A stretch of 64,000 nt of DNA from Thunnus maccoyii (Eukaryota > Chordata > Actinopteri > Scombriformes > Scombridae), in contig NC_056539.1 of assembly GCF_910596095.1 (NCBI RefSeq), forward strand, positions 12,410,501 through 12,474,500. The letters are read 5' to 3'. Positions 44,894 to 58,476 of this stretch are shown here, piece by piece. The stretch's first letter is position 1; each line of letters starts with the position of its first letter. The translations under genes were made by a program, and so were the position numbers. The notes below the pieces were generated by a model, which worked only from the letters and a program-made list of their open reading frames with translations, was not told where the DNA came from and did not search any database.

Positions 44894-45296
44894 GTGAGTG
44901 AGGAGACAGCTCCCAACCTGAGTGATGTGGAGGGATCAATTAGAAGTCAATGTGGCGAGACTGTCAATAGCTGCTCAAACCGACATTACTAGAAGTTATT
45001 AGTCGATTGTATCGAGTAAAACTTCATCATGACAGTTGGGGTGTTAAATGTTGAGGGAAATCTATATTTTGATTGATGCTACAATCCATGATAGTATAAA
45101 CAGACGCTGTGCAACACTGGAAGTGTTATAAACAAAAGACAGGAGGCACCTCTTAAAAGTAGACCTGGTGCAAACTGGGCCTGACATGTGTGTGTGTTTT
45201 TACGCAGACATATAGCAGTTTTACGCACGGACATAAAGCACGGATACACACATCCCTCTCCTTCTGTCTCCCTATTTTTCACTCTCTCTCTCTCTC

Positions 45297-45392
<96 letters not shown>

Positions 45393-47025
45393 GAGAAACA
45401 GACCAAACAAAGGAAATCAAAGCAGGATGTGAGCAAAACTGATTACATCTCACAGCTATTACTTTAAAGGAAAACCAAATCTACACTTTGAAATGACTTC
45501 AACTCAAACGCTCAGCTTTTTTACTTTGGACTCATGAATCAAACAAACTTTATGCAGTACTTTGGCACTTCCGCTGTCAAATAAGCGCGTCGTTGCAAAC
45601 AAGGATCGTCTGAGGCCTGGCCAAAGAGTCGGGGGAGCATGACCTCTTATGGATCAATATTTCAGGTCCAGGCGTCCCCTTTCAGAGGATCGCACTGATA
45701 AATTATCGATTTGGATCTGAAAGACAGAGACACAAGCAGATGCGTCTTTCTCTGGTCTGTGTTGTCTCCTGCACTCTGGGTCTCTCCAAACTTGGTTTAG
45801 GGCCTGTTTCTTCTCTCTGAGACTGAGAAATGGTGTTTATTGTGGCTTGTGAGATTATGGGCTCGTTGGGATGTGAAGACAGAAAGGACTGGACATCCTT
45901 TCTGTTCAGGAGGAGACAAATTGTTTGACACAAACCTCCCTTCTCTCCATTTTGTCTTTCTGCATGGTTCATCTCTTTCATCCATGGTTTTGATTTTTAT
46001 TACGCACAGATTGTGATTTGATCCAACATACCCGCCCCCTTTAAACCCTTTAACACTTACAACCTGATTAACAGGACGTAAATGGAAAAAGAGGAACGTC
46101 GCAGTGAGGTTAAAACAGAGATGTGAGTGAATGGTCCCTTCTCATTGATGTTTGTGTAAAGGCACTGTTTAGACGTGCGCTCCCAAACGTCAATCAGCTC
46201 TTCTGTGTCGTATTTCAGCGAACAGTTCAATTAAGCAGATATAGTGGCATATTTTAGTTCCGGTCAATGCCCTATTGAAAAGCACTTAATGGCATGTAAA
46301 TTGTTCCTTTGCGCATTTAGTGGGGTTCTGGTAAATAAAGATTTAAACACTCCACAATTGTCTCTTTAAGTGCCACTGCTGTTAAAGCTAATTGGGCTGT
46401 GGGGTTTTATATCTTCCACACCCCGCATCAGGATAAAACCCCCCCGATTCAATTGACATGTTGGAGTGGCACAGTCCTGTGCAATGCACACCTCCTGCAT
46501 ATTTTAACGTGGTCAGGCCCAGGACAGCGCCAAGCAGGCAAGGTGTGTGCGTATGTGGATATTTATTCTCTATAGAGATGTGGAATTGAATTAAATCTGA
46601 TCTTAATTTCATTCTGTGGCGATAGATGTTATCAACTCTCCTATTTTTTTAAATAAATATTTTTCTTTCCTGAAAAGGCAGATTTAAAGCGCACATTGTG
46701 CTTTGTGAGCATCCTGGTGTCACAATAGTTCTTGGGGGTAAAAATCCAGTTGGGCTAAATGACAAATGACTTGTATGTAAATGCGCGGAGCAACATTTTA
46801 CTTATTGCATTTAAAATCACCATTATCCTCAGTGCGCATGTGGGTTGGGAGTGGGAGTTGGGGGTGGGGGGTGGTTGGGCTGGGGGGGTTGTGATGCTGA
46901 AAGTGAGGCTGGGCCATACTCGCTCGGCCACATCAATCAATAAATTCAAATTACTATTCCAAATTCATCACAGTCACACAAATCAATGCAGCTGCCCTGC
47001 TTAGCTAATGTGAAAATGCCACTGT

Positions 47026-47108
<83 letters not shown>

Positions 47109-50100
47109 AACACACATACACACACACACACAGGACAATCCACTCCTGAAACGAAAAACATAGCAGAGATAGGCCAGTTTAGGGGGGAATGTGTCCTTCA
47201 CGCTTAACATCTCCTAATGCAACGAGGGCAAAGACCCACAGGCTCTCCTACCTATTGTGCTCCTCATATGCAAACCCACAACACAGACATACATTTTCCA
47301 GGCACCTTAAAGTACATGTATCAGTCGACTTTTTGTAGAAATAAATAGGCAGCTTCATTGTAAAGCTACACGAGTAAGAAAGACGCGGGCGAAGTGAGGT
47401 TTGGAAAGCATTTAAAGATCGCATTAACGATGAAAACAATTCGTCTTTGCATCTGTGTTGAATTCCACACTCCATCTCAATGTATTTGGTCGGGTCAATA
47501 CAGCCCTGATCGATAAGGATAGCCAGTGCATCTATCAATTATCCCGCCTCAGCACTCTCTCCCATTGGTCTCTCCCCCGGAGCATGAGGGGGGAGGCGGG
47601 AGCCGGAAAAGGGGAGAAAGAGGACAGCTGTTAAAAAAAAAAAAAAAAAAACGCTGTTGCACACCTCACCTTTTCTCTCTCTCTCTGCTGTGATGCTCCA
47701 TTTCTTGTGTGTATAGTGAACTCTCAATGTGGCTTTTGGGGTTTGAGTCATACAATCATCCGAGTTTTTCCAGAAATATGCTGGAAAACACTGAAAATAT
47801 TCAGTTACTGTGACACAGGCTCCCATCCTACATCCTAATTCTTTCCTGTGACAGTGATGAGGTGCCATGGCATGCCGAGGTCCCCTTTCCACACGCACAA
47901 AAAAAAAAGCGCAGTTGGTTCATTTCCATTTGAATGGCCGGGGCACGTGCCAGGGTGTGCAGGTCAAGACCCACAGGACACAGAGGAAAAACATTGTTGG
48001 GAATGAGGGTGGGAGGCCTCCTTTCATGTTTCAATGGACTACACGCAGTTTACACAGGCCTAATCCTGGAGCAATATCATCCCCCATCCCCCACATCCCC
48101 CGTCCCCTTTCCCCTCTGCGCCCGCACCACTGCCAGGCCCATCTTCATTTTCCTTGGTAAATATATTTTTATTGGGCCTTTCTTACAGGCTGTGCTCTTA
48201 ATTGTAACCACTTTTTAGACTGTTAAAATTTTTGAGTTAAAGCCACTTTTATCCTCTTTGGTTGCAACAAACTGATAAAAATGTGAATACTCCAGAGGAA
48301 AGTAGGTGTAAATTATTGCTTTTGTACAAATACAGATTCATCTTAGTGTTTGTGCGTTATATTAAGAAGGTTACAGGCTGGTTATAGCCTTTTATGGCCC
48401 ATTACAAAGCATTCAGAATGAGGCAGCACATACTTCCTCTCCTCCTGCAGGTCAGTGTTCTTGTTTCAGGCGCTGTCCAGAGTGCTGAACTATCCGTCCA
48501 TCCACACTGAACTGCGGGGTCTTCTCTCTGTTTTGAGGACAGTTCAAGGTGGTGAACTGGACTTTTACCAGTACATAGTTAATAGCATTCTTGTAGGCCC
48601 TAAACACCATTATTTCATCCAACAGCTTCCAACCATCGATCAATATTACAATCTACAATCGCGTCAATCACACTCTCCTACTTTCCAGTCCAACACGAAG
48701 CAAACCGGGGTTTCCATTTAAATCACATCCCAAGCTTTTTCCTTTTTTTTTTTTTTAAGGGGGAAGCTGAGGAACACAATCTGGGATGTATTTTAGGATG
48801 TTCAACAAAAATATCCAAGAGCAACAAAAATAGTCAGGAGTGGTGTTCTTTTTTTGGTCATGTAAGGCAGGATAATGGGTTTAATTGGATAGGGCATTAA
48901 GATGTGATTGATGCGGGATAATTTAAAACAGGATTTTTTTTTTTCTCATGAAGAGATGGCTTGATGTTACCTTGCGAAATGATCGATTGGTACTTTAATA
49001 ATTGATGTGTGAGGGGAAGATAGGGGAGTAAACAGTGCAGCTGCGGTTTCAGAGCCTCGTTCCTCGTTAAGCACAGCAGCGTGTGCTGTAGCTAAGTACT
49101 GAGACACGCATGTACAACCATCGCCTTTGAAATCCTCTGGTGGGAGAGCAACAGTCATTTTCTCGAGGTTATACCTCGAGGCTATTTTGCTTAAATCCCG
49201 GGTTCAGTGCAGCACATACCAGATGAAATGACATCTCACTCCTTGCATCATTATCTGTAACCCGCCACGAAGAGACTGGCTGTGTGTGCAATTAATCCAA
49301 CTTTAAATTAGCATAAATCTTCATTTTGTAGCCTGATATGAATATTCATTATTGGATGCATCATGGAGGATATAGGGGAATGAGGACTTTTGAGAGAAAC
49401 ATCACATGCGCCCTAAAAATGATTGATTTTGTTTATCTTGGCTGTTTGAGAAGCCACAGCTCTCCATTTCTATTTTCTTTTTTTTTTTTTCTTATTCTTA
49501 TTTAACGCTGCATGGCTGCATAAGATGGGATAATATCATAGCAGCAGCTACAGCCTGCGTACGTGTCGCCTCCCCGTTTCTTCTCTCCTGTGTGTATGTG
49601 ATCGGGATGTAGAGTGCGTCTGCGCCACATTGTTAAGGCCGATCTGGCGAGCCCTGAATCTGTATCGATTTCCATTCCCCGACCTCTCCTTTTCCATCTC
49701 TGGAGCTGCGCCATGCAGCCATGCAACCCCCTCCATCTCCAGCGTGCAACCCCATTTCTCCCATTAACAGCTCACCCTTCATAACACACAACAGAATGAC
49801 TAATAAACGCGTGCTCTCACGCTGCCTTGTTGCGCACCTCGCTGCCTAAAGAGATGCTGACTTTTTAAAAAACGGAGAGGTTTTTAGTGGTCCTCTTTTA
49901 ATTCTGCCATACAGAAGGATTAGCAGCGTGAGACAACTTAAAGTTCACAATCGTTTAACCTCTTTCTCGCTCATTATACATCCCACCCACACTGTTCCGT
50001 CCTGCACACACAGCTCTGACCGCGTCGACCTTATTATTCAAGAATAATGTAATTTTAATAGAAGTCAGATTTGTCTACACAGCGGCGGCTGAAGCAAGAG

Positions 50101-51842
50101 CCTGCGCTGTCTACCACATTTTCACCCATTCCTCTCTGCACAAACACACCAAACACACACATACACACACCTCGGTCCAATTCACACGGGGTGGGGGGTG
50201 GGGGGAGGGAGGGCTGCTTTGCAATTATACATGCAGTAGAGGTCTGGACTCAGTACAGTCTCGAATACCGTCTCTTCTATTTTAGATGATCAATTTCTAC
50301 GCTACTCCGTCGCCCCCTCGCCAAACCGGATCGATAGGAGAGAATGACCTTTAAATCAAATTGCTGGCAGAGTCGACTGAATGCACGCGGCTAGCATCAA
50401 AGGGTTAATGCATGCCCACCCACCCCCCTCCTACCCACAACCCCCCCCCCCTGAAAAGTACAAAGGGCCCCAAAACTTAAGATAATCATAATTAAATCTT
50501 ATTGTGCGTCCTTGTGCTGTGGAGTCAAATGGCTTCACAGAAGGATTTTAAAATGTAGGATGAACAGTGTGTGTGTGTGTGTGTGTGTGTGAAGAAAACA
50601 AATCATAGCCTACTGTATGTGTGTGTATGTGTGCGTGTGTGCGCGCGCGCGTGTGCGTGCGTGTGTGGCTTTTGACCTGCCACAATCTGCATTGGTTTAC
50701 ATAAGATTCAAAGCAGGTGACGGTTCCAAAGAGCAGGCTGTTGTGCAATTAAACATGTTGACCAGAGCACATCAGCAGGCTCATTGTGTCTACGGAGCTC
50801 AGCCCCGCTGTTATGTAACGCCGGGATGCCCCCAAAAAACTAGGTCTGCACTCATATACACGAGTCCTTCTCCTGTAATGCATTATAATGACCCTTTTTT
50901 AGTTATTATTTGACAGTTACAAAAAACACCAAAACATAGACTGAAGCGGTGAATTTTGCCTTAAACCCCTACCTCACCTACTTCCCACTGATTCATTATT
51001 TTATTCACGCTGGATGTCAACACTCAGATAACTGTGACTGTTTGACCTTCGCACATTAAAATGAAGCAGATGTTCCTGTTCCCACACAGTGAGGAGATAA
51101 GTAACGGATTACTTTTTTGGGGTGGGTGAGGAAAGCCTCCGCTGGGTGGAAATCTGTGTGCAGAAGCAGTAGCAGCGGTGAGTGTGTGTGAGCACACTGG
51201 CTGCTTATCTGACGCACTGACAGGCCATCGGTTATTAAAGGCCCGATAATGGCTTGTTTAATACGCAGGCTAAGAACACAAGGCAAGGACACTGTCCACG
51301 CAATTAAAGAGAAGAGAATCCAATTGAAGACTGTTTCTATAAAAGCAAGGAGCCGTTTAATCACGCAGAGGTTGAAATCTTATCCTTAAATCGAGAGAAA
51401 GATTCATGCATGTAGAGACAGTTTATTCCACTTATTTCGCACGTGGATCCTCTTTAATTTTCATAGAAGAAGTGGTAATATTTTGGAGGAAAAATAATAA
51501 GAAAAGAAGGTATTACAAATGAAAATTAAAAATATATCTTCCAGAAATAAAATGAAATGATCTGTCAAATTACTTCGCTCGTTAAAAGATTTTTTTTTTA
51601 GATACATCTGTTAAAATTGACATTTTTGCAGTGAAGTCTGTACATTAGCCTCGTTTTGCAGAGTCGTTTATCTCTGCATGAGACCTCTAGAAATAAATCA
51701 GTAAGTTAAAACAGGAATATTTAAATTCTCCTCCTCACAAATCCTGTCTGGACCTCGCCGGGCCTTTTTTCAAAGGAGAGTCTACAGATGGTTTGTAAGG
51801 AAGCTCTGTAAGTCTTTCTGCAGGGTCGATCACAACAAAACC

Positions 51843-51927
<85 letters not shown>

Positions 51928-52189
51928 TATCGTACCCACAGTTGCAACCCGAAACTCCGGTTGGGCAACCCCACACAGATCAACAAAGGAACAAAACGAC
52001 TGTGAAATCAATTGATGAATGAATCGATGTCAGCCCATATAGCCTTTGTATTACATGTTATTAAATATAACGAACAGGCTGCGGGCTTATTCTGAAATTA
52101 TTCATTTGTTTAATTTGTTGCTTTACTGAGCCGATGTGAAAAAAACAAACAAACTGACTTATTGTTTCTTCAGTCTTTAATTTATTGCA

Positions 52190-52240
<51 letters not shown>

Positions 52241-55200
52241 GCAAAACATTTATTACAGGATAACAAATTGTAGTCATGTGTTTTGCACCCATAAACAAAT
52301 ACAATTCAGTTTATTATTATTATGATTATTATTATGTTATTATTATTATTATTGTTGTTGTTGTTGCTGTTGCTACTGGTGATTATGCTCATATAATTAA
52401 TTATTAAGATGATTTGGGACTGTCTTGTAATAAATAAATAGGCTAATCATTTTAGCATCAGCATTTTTTTTAACCTATTTGCTTTACAAAATGTAATAAA
52501 TCAAGCTTCGAGAAAATAAATCTGAATAAACCAAAATAAAAAAAAAAATCAACCATAAAATTGACAAATTCTTGCAATTTGCTACAGAAAGACATAACAT
52601 TTTTATTTACTGCAATCTAATATGTGTGTTTTTCGGTTTTTGTTTTTTTGCATTGGGGGAAAATAGATCACATAAATGCATTTAGGTCACTGAGTTAAAG
52701 GATTGAGTTATAATATTTCTGTTGCCTCTCGTCGCATATTGAAAATCTGTCTGTGTTCCTCTGTGGAGAGAAAACAGTGTCATCATGTCTGCTGCTTCTC
52801 CTGCGACAAATCAGAAATGAGCAGAGAAGTGACAGCTGACATTTAAAGGAAATGAACACATTTCTGAATTGTGGTGCAACTTTTTCCTCAACGTGTACAC
52901 CTCCTCATTAAATAAAAATAGAATGTAAATATAGAATATAGAAGAGTTCAACTTTGACCTCTGAATATCCGACTGGTCCCGCGAGACTTTGGTGATCATA
53001 TGTGAAAAAAAGTCATTGAGTTTAGACCATGAAAGAGCTTCTGATAGATTTACGCAGCTTTAAAAAGTATGTAAACTCTTTACAGCAAATGAAAAGGCGG
53101 TTAAAGGAAATTTGGGTTTTCAGATCCGCATGGACCCGAGACACACAGCCCTGCATGTAGGTCTACTGAGTCCCACAGAGGCAGCTTTAACATGCTATGT
53201 GTTTAAATGTTAATTAATTATATCCCCTGTTCATGAGACGATTTAAAAAAAAAAAAAAAAGAATTAAATAGTATATTAATTAATATTTTATCATGTTTTG
53301 TGAGCAAATATTTATTTTTAATATTGATAAGCCAATAAGATTTCAGTCACACTCGCCTAATTTGTCCATTACAATCCGGATTCATCATTTTCTGTCCAAA
53401 TATCTCAAAGTAAAGAAGCTGAATGAATTACAGAAAAACGTCACAGCGGGCACACACACACACCTGTTGTCTGTGGCTTCACCGGGTGGGAAATGAAAGC
53501 GTGCAGGCCTGAGTGTCTCTTCGAAATCATTACCGCTATCACGCATAACTGGTCAAAGCAATTATGAACGGAATCAATGATAATCGCAGTTAAGAGTATC
53601 ACTCCAACCACGGACCCATTCATACAAATAACTGGCACATGCAGACAAGGCTGCTATTAAACTAGCAGAAAAAAAATAAAATATTAATAATAATGCGGGT
53701 TCAAATCCAGTCGTACGCTTCTCTCAATCATGCGCTTAAATGGCTGAGTGCGTTTAATTATCTAAAACCTCATAAGGAGCGTGATCATCGCAGCAGCAGT
53801 CGTTACTGATTATTGAGTTTTTTTGGCACTATATAATTTCTGAGGGTTTACCACTGTGCTGCTAATAACACATTGAGGTTTAGAAAACAGACTAGTGAAT
53901 AAAATTATATTCCTCAGGTGCGCACAGGAAACCAAACTGACACAGAAAACATAAAATTGGCTGATACAGTATATTAATATTATGTCTAAATGTAAAAAAA
54001 AACAAAACCTGATAGATGATACAGCAAATGTTGCAGCTGAATCTGACTATAAGGTGGGATGTGGGCGAAGGTGTAACTGAGTTCAGGTTGAGTTTTATTG
54101 AAGTGGTGGAGAAATGCCTCGCAGCTGAGTCGCGGGAGAAAGCAAACAAGCAAATTGTGTCGCTTTATAAGTATATTAACACCAATTCTCACTCATTACA
54201 TTAAGGAGTATTGAGCTGGAAGTGTTCTGGTCTGGCGAGAGTGAGAGAGCTTGGCACTGCCCTACAGCCTTGAATGGAATAAATGCCACAGCACAGACAT
54301 GCGCGCTGCCATCAATCTTGGGCAACAGCCCATGCGAAACAGCAGCGACGTTACTTAATAAATGGATTGAAGGCTAAACATCAAATTGCCCAATCATGCT
54401 TCTTACAATACACGGAGAAGAGTGCAACTACAAGCAAACTGGCCCTGCAGTGAGGACAGGGGCTGCCTCCCAACAATAAACGGGCTGCAGTGTGTGTGTG
54501 TGTGTGTTTGTGTGTGTGTATAAAGGCACCGAACCGTAACCGGTAAACATGTTTATTGGTAAATTAATTAAATCAGCAGACGTTGACCCTGTCTGTTTTA
54601 CAGGGATCACGAACAGAAAAGGGGGCTTAAGGATTGAATTTGCAAACCGTGAGGAGAGTTTGGAAGAGCGGGAGTCATTTCTGATGCGTAATCATGGTTT
54701 CATAAAACACTAAAGGCACAATATTAGGCGGTTTGACTTTCTCATTATGAGCAGGAAGGGCAGCGATGATCAATAAGTGATTAATGCTCATGGTGGACTC
54801 ACATCTTCAGGGACAGATAACTGAAGACAGCTGCTAGTACGCACAGTAAACACAGGTGGGACAGGTGAGTCTCAGCGTCATGTTTGACGCCGTAATTTAG
54901 TTATTTCCCTCTCTCTCTCTGATTTGGATCATCGTGCTTCCTTCCTGCCGTGTTCTCTGCGTCTCCTTCCCTTCATGAATCTCCTCTCTCTAGGCCCACT
55001 CCCCCTCCGAGGCATAATTAATTGGACGAACTGAATTTCACACACGAATTATTCACGAATCTATCGATCGATATTGAACACCCAGGGCCTTTCTCTTAAC
55101 CTCGCTTGGTTTGTCGTGAAGCAAAGAATATTAATGTCATCAGTTGGGGTGGGGGGACGTTAGGTTGGGGGGGGCATAAAGGGCATAAAGGATAAGTTGA

Positions 55201-58200
55201 AGAATCACTCCTTAAAGAAATTGATAGTTTATCAGATAGGTTGCTTGACCATAAAGGCCCTTGAACTGACATTCACGAGGATTAACTGATCTTCTACTTT
55301 GTATTCATGGAAACAACAAAAAAAAACAATAATATTACACTAATAATACAGGCTACTGAATAATAATGTATAAGAGTGGTTGAACAGTGAACATGAGGTA
55401 AACATGGCTTTGTTAATCAGTCTCTCTGTGTTTGTGAGGAGCCTGAGGGATCCATTTAAAGTAGGTCAGCTCCTGTTCAGCAGCTCCACATTGCGAGTTA
55501 TAGAAATTACATTTCTGTCTGGCCGTGCAGCAGCGGGGTGTACACCTCAGGAAACACTCAGCACCAAACATCTCTGCTCCTGTCCGGTCGCTCTTTGTGC
55601 ATGAGTTTATGTCCGTCTCTCTGCTCGTTGCCTACTGTAGCTCTAAAAGCTGCAATGATCGATTTTTTTTTCTCTTTTCTACGCCGAGCTTGGTTCAGTA
55701 ATCAGGGCCCCCTTCCTCACCGATCGATCGATATTGATTACTAAATCCAGCGCCTGTAGCAAAGGCAGCGCACTATGGCGCCCCGTGCAGCCGGGCCACG
55801 GCGAGAGCGACACCTGCCGACCGAAACGGCACAAAGCACATTGTCGACGGTGAGGAAGGACGTGACTGGAAAGATGTAGAGAGAGAGGCTGAGATTGTCT
55901 GAGACACATCAACACTTTATGTGCTTATCGCCTAAAATACATTTATGCTGTTTTTTCAGTCACATTTTTAGGAGTTTAAAGAGAGCAAAGTCCTAAAAAC
56001 TGTAATTAATAATAGTGACATGCTGTGTGTTTCCTCAGCTAAGATTTGTACCTACATGAAAAACAAACCCATCTGTACATTTTTCGTGGAATCATCTTTT
56101 AGTAGCTAGATAAATCCATGTTGATTTTACGCTTTTTAAAGACTATTTATGAAAAGGAAAAGTATTTTTTACTTATAAGAAATTAGACACAAAAGGCAAA
56201 ATAAGTCCAAATGTGTTTATAAAGCTAATTCGATGCATTTTGCTTTCCAGAGAAAAAGAAAAAAGTTTATTGTTTACGCAGTATTTTAAAAATTACATTT
56301 CATGAAAAGGGACAGTGTGTGTGTGTGTGTGTGTGTGATTGTACCTGTGTGCAGCCACACGTCAGGAAAAACCAGAGGTAGGTGAGGTCTTCAGGTCAAC
56401 TTGAAGCTACATAAAATAAATGGAAAATGAGTCTGGACTTAAATATTGAGATAGTTATAAATCTATATGATAATAATATTGATAGTATTGCTCTGCCAAG
56501 AAAAACAGAAAAATTGATCTTAAAGAATGCAGGGTCTAATACAAAAATATTATATAATCAGTTCCCATGAAATAATTCACATTTTTAAAATACGATTCAG
56601 ATATCACACATCAGGTACATAATGTAAGTCAAAATGTGTCAAAAAGTAATATGTAAAATATTTCACCTCTCTCTTCTTGGCATTGATGCCTCACATGTTT
56701 GTAAAATTAGATTTTTTACATTATTCCAGCAATGTCTTAGAGACGGCATCAATCGCCTTTTTCCTATGTTCAGAAAGATGCTCAGTGATGTCGAGGTCTG
56801 GCAATTGTGGAGGGAAAGCTGTGCATGTCAGCACTCCTTTCTGGTCCTCCTTGGACATCAAACAGGCCTGGTATAGAGCTTCGCTGCATGTTTAGGCTCA
56901 CTGTCCTGCTGGGAAACGAATCCTTCTCCACACATGTACAAGCCAGAGGGGATGGCAGGCCTTTGCTGAGGAGAGTGGAGTCAGTGGAGCTGACCCAGTG
57001 CAAATGTGGAATAAGCCTGGACATTTCTAAAATCATGAATCCTCACATAAGCTCTCTGTTCTTCGGCCTTTAACAGTGAAATTTTGGTATTGTTTTGTAG
57101 ATGAAAAATTCTTGAGACATGGTTTAGAAGCTGCTTCCTCCCCATCAAGGCTGCACATTTCCTAACATCTTTTGACTGTACTTGCAGCTTGAGTATGGTC
57201 TTATTTCCTCAGCTGTTTTTTTTGTCTCAGATGCATACATTTTCCTCTTTTCATATAGATACTAGCTTGATATCTTAGTATGGTTTCTTTATTGTATGTT
57301 ATGCCTCATGTCTTAAAACCAAGTACAGAATTGGTGCTGGTGTAGCTTTTCACCTCTCAAGGGAATAATTTGACCCCCAAAGGATTCATTAATCACAGAA
57401 CAGGTGACACTAAAGCATCAACAACTGTATTCATTTAGTCAGAATCTGCTTAAATAATTCACACAATATATCCGAGGATAATGCATATATTCATGTTGTA
57501 TAAAAACAACTTAAAGGTTTAATGTCTATCAGTTACAACTGATGTATGCTTGAATAAGAAGCATGAAATGAGCAAACTGAGTGCATTTTAAAAAACTAAT
57601 TATAAACATTTCTTGGTAGTGGACTACAATGGGTTTTTTTTAAAGATGTTGTCATATTGATGAATGACAATAAATAAATCAATTTGCCAATAAATCCACC
57701 ATAATGAGCCGTTCTGCCAGTGTTTTGTCCCTGCAATTATCTGGTTTTGTATGTGGTTGTAGGTTGGTGTCACCAGAAGACACGAATGTTCGGGGTTTTG
57801 CTGTCATTATATTTGGAGGAATTTAATTCAATAAAAAGGACGAGAACAGATGCAGGATGTTATTGTGACGTCTCACCGGCTTTCATAATCTGTTCTTCTT
57901 GTCCTGAAAAATCTGACCTGCTGCGACTTAACTCACCGGGACGCTGTGAATCATTTCTGCTAAAATCCAAAACCATAAAATGACATCACCATCATCTTCC
58001 TCCTCCTCCCTCCCATCACCATGACTACCCTTACTACCATCAATAAATCAAATTATTATATACGGCGATGATAATGATATACATACTGTACATACAAGCA
58101 TGCATTCGGACAAATTTGTATGTGGCATATTAGCATGTGTGCATTTGCGTGATATAAATAAATATATAGCTGCAGTGTTGATGTGAAATATGAATATGAT

Positions 58201-58344
58201 GGATGGGCTTGTGTGCAGGTTAGACATCTGTAGTAAACAGATTGGACTGCAATGGCTGATCAATGGGCTCTGTTCCACTGTAATTAGACACACAGCGCCA
58301 CTGCTTGGCTCCAGCCACTTCAGCATAATCACAACCTCCCCCCG

Positions 58345-58381
<37 letters not shown>

Positions 58382-58435
58382 GTAGAACACAAGCTCATGC
58401 AGGAACATAAAAAAATCTGTCCTTAAATGCATCAA

Positions 58436-58476
<41 letters not shown>

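Noticed and set aside
45188..45442. CA-repeat frames that look like Thr-His repeats
   Set aside because: Translation of a dinucleotide microsatellite.
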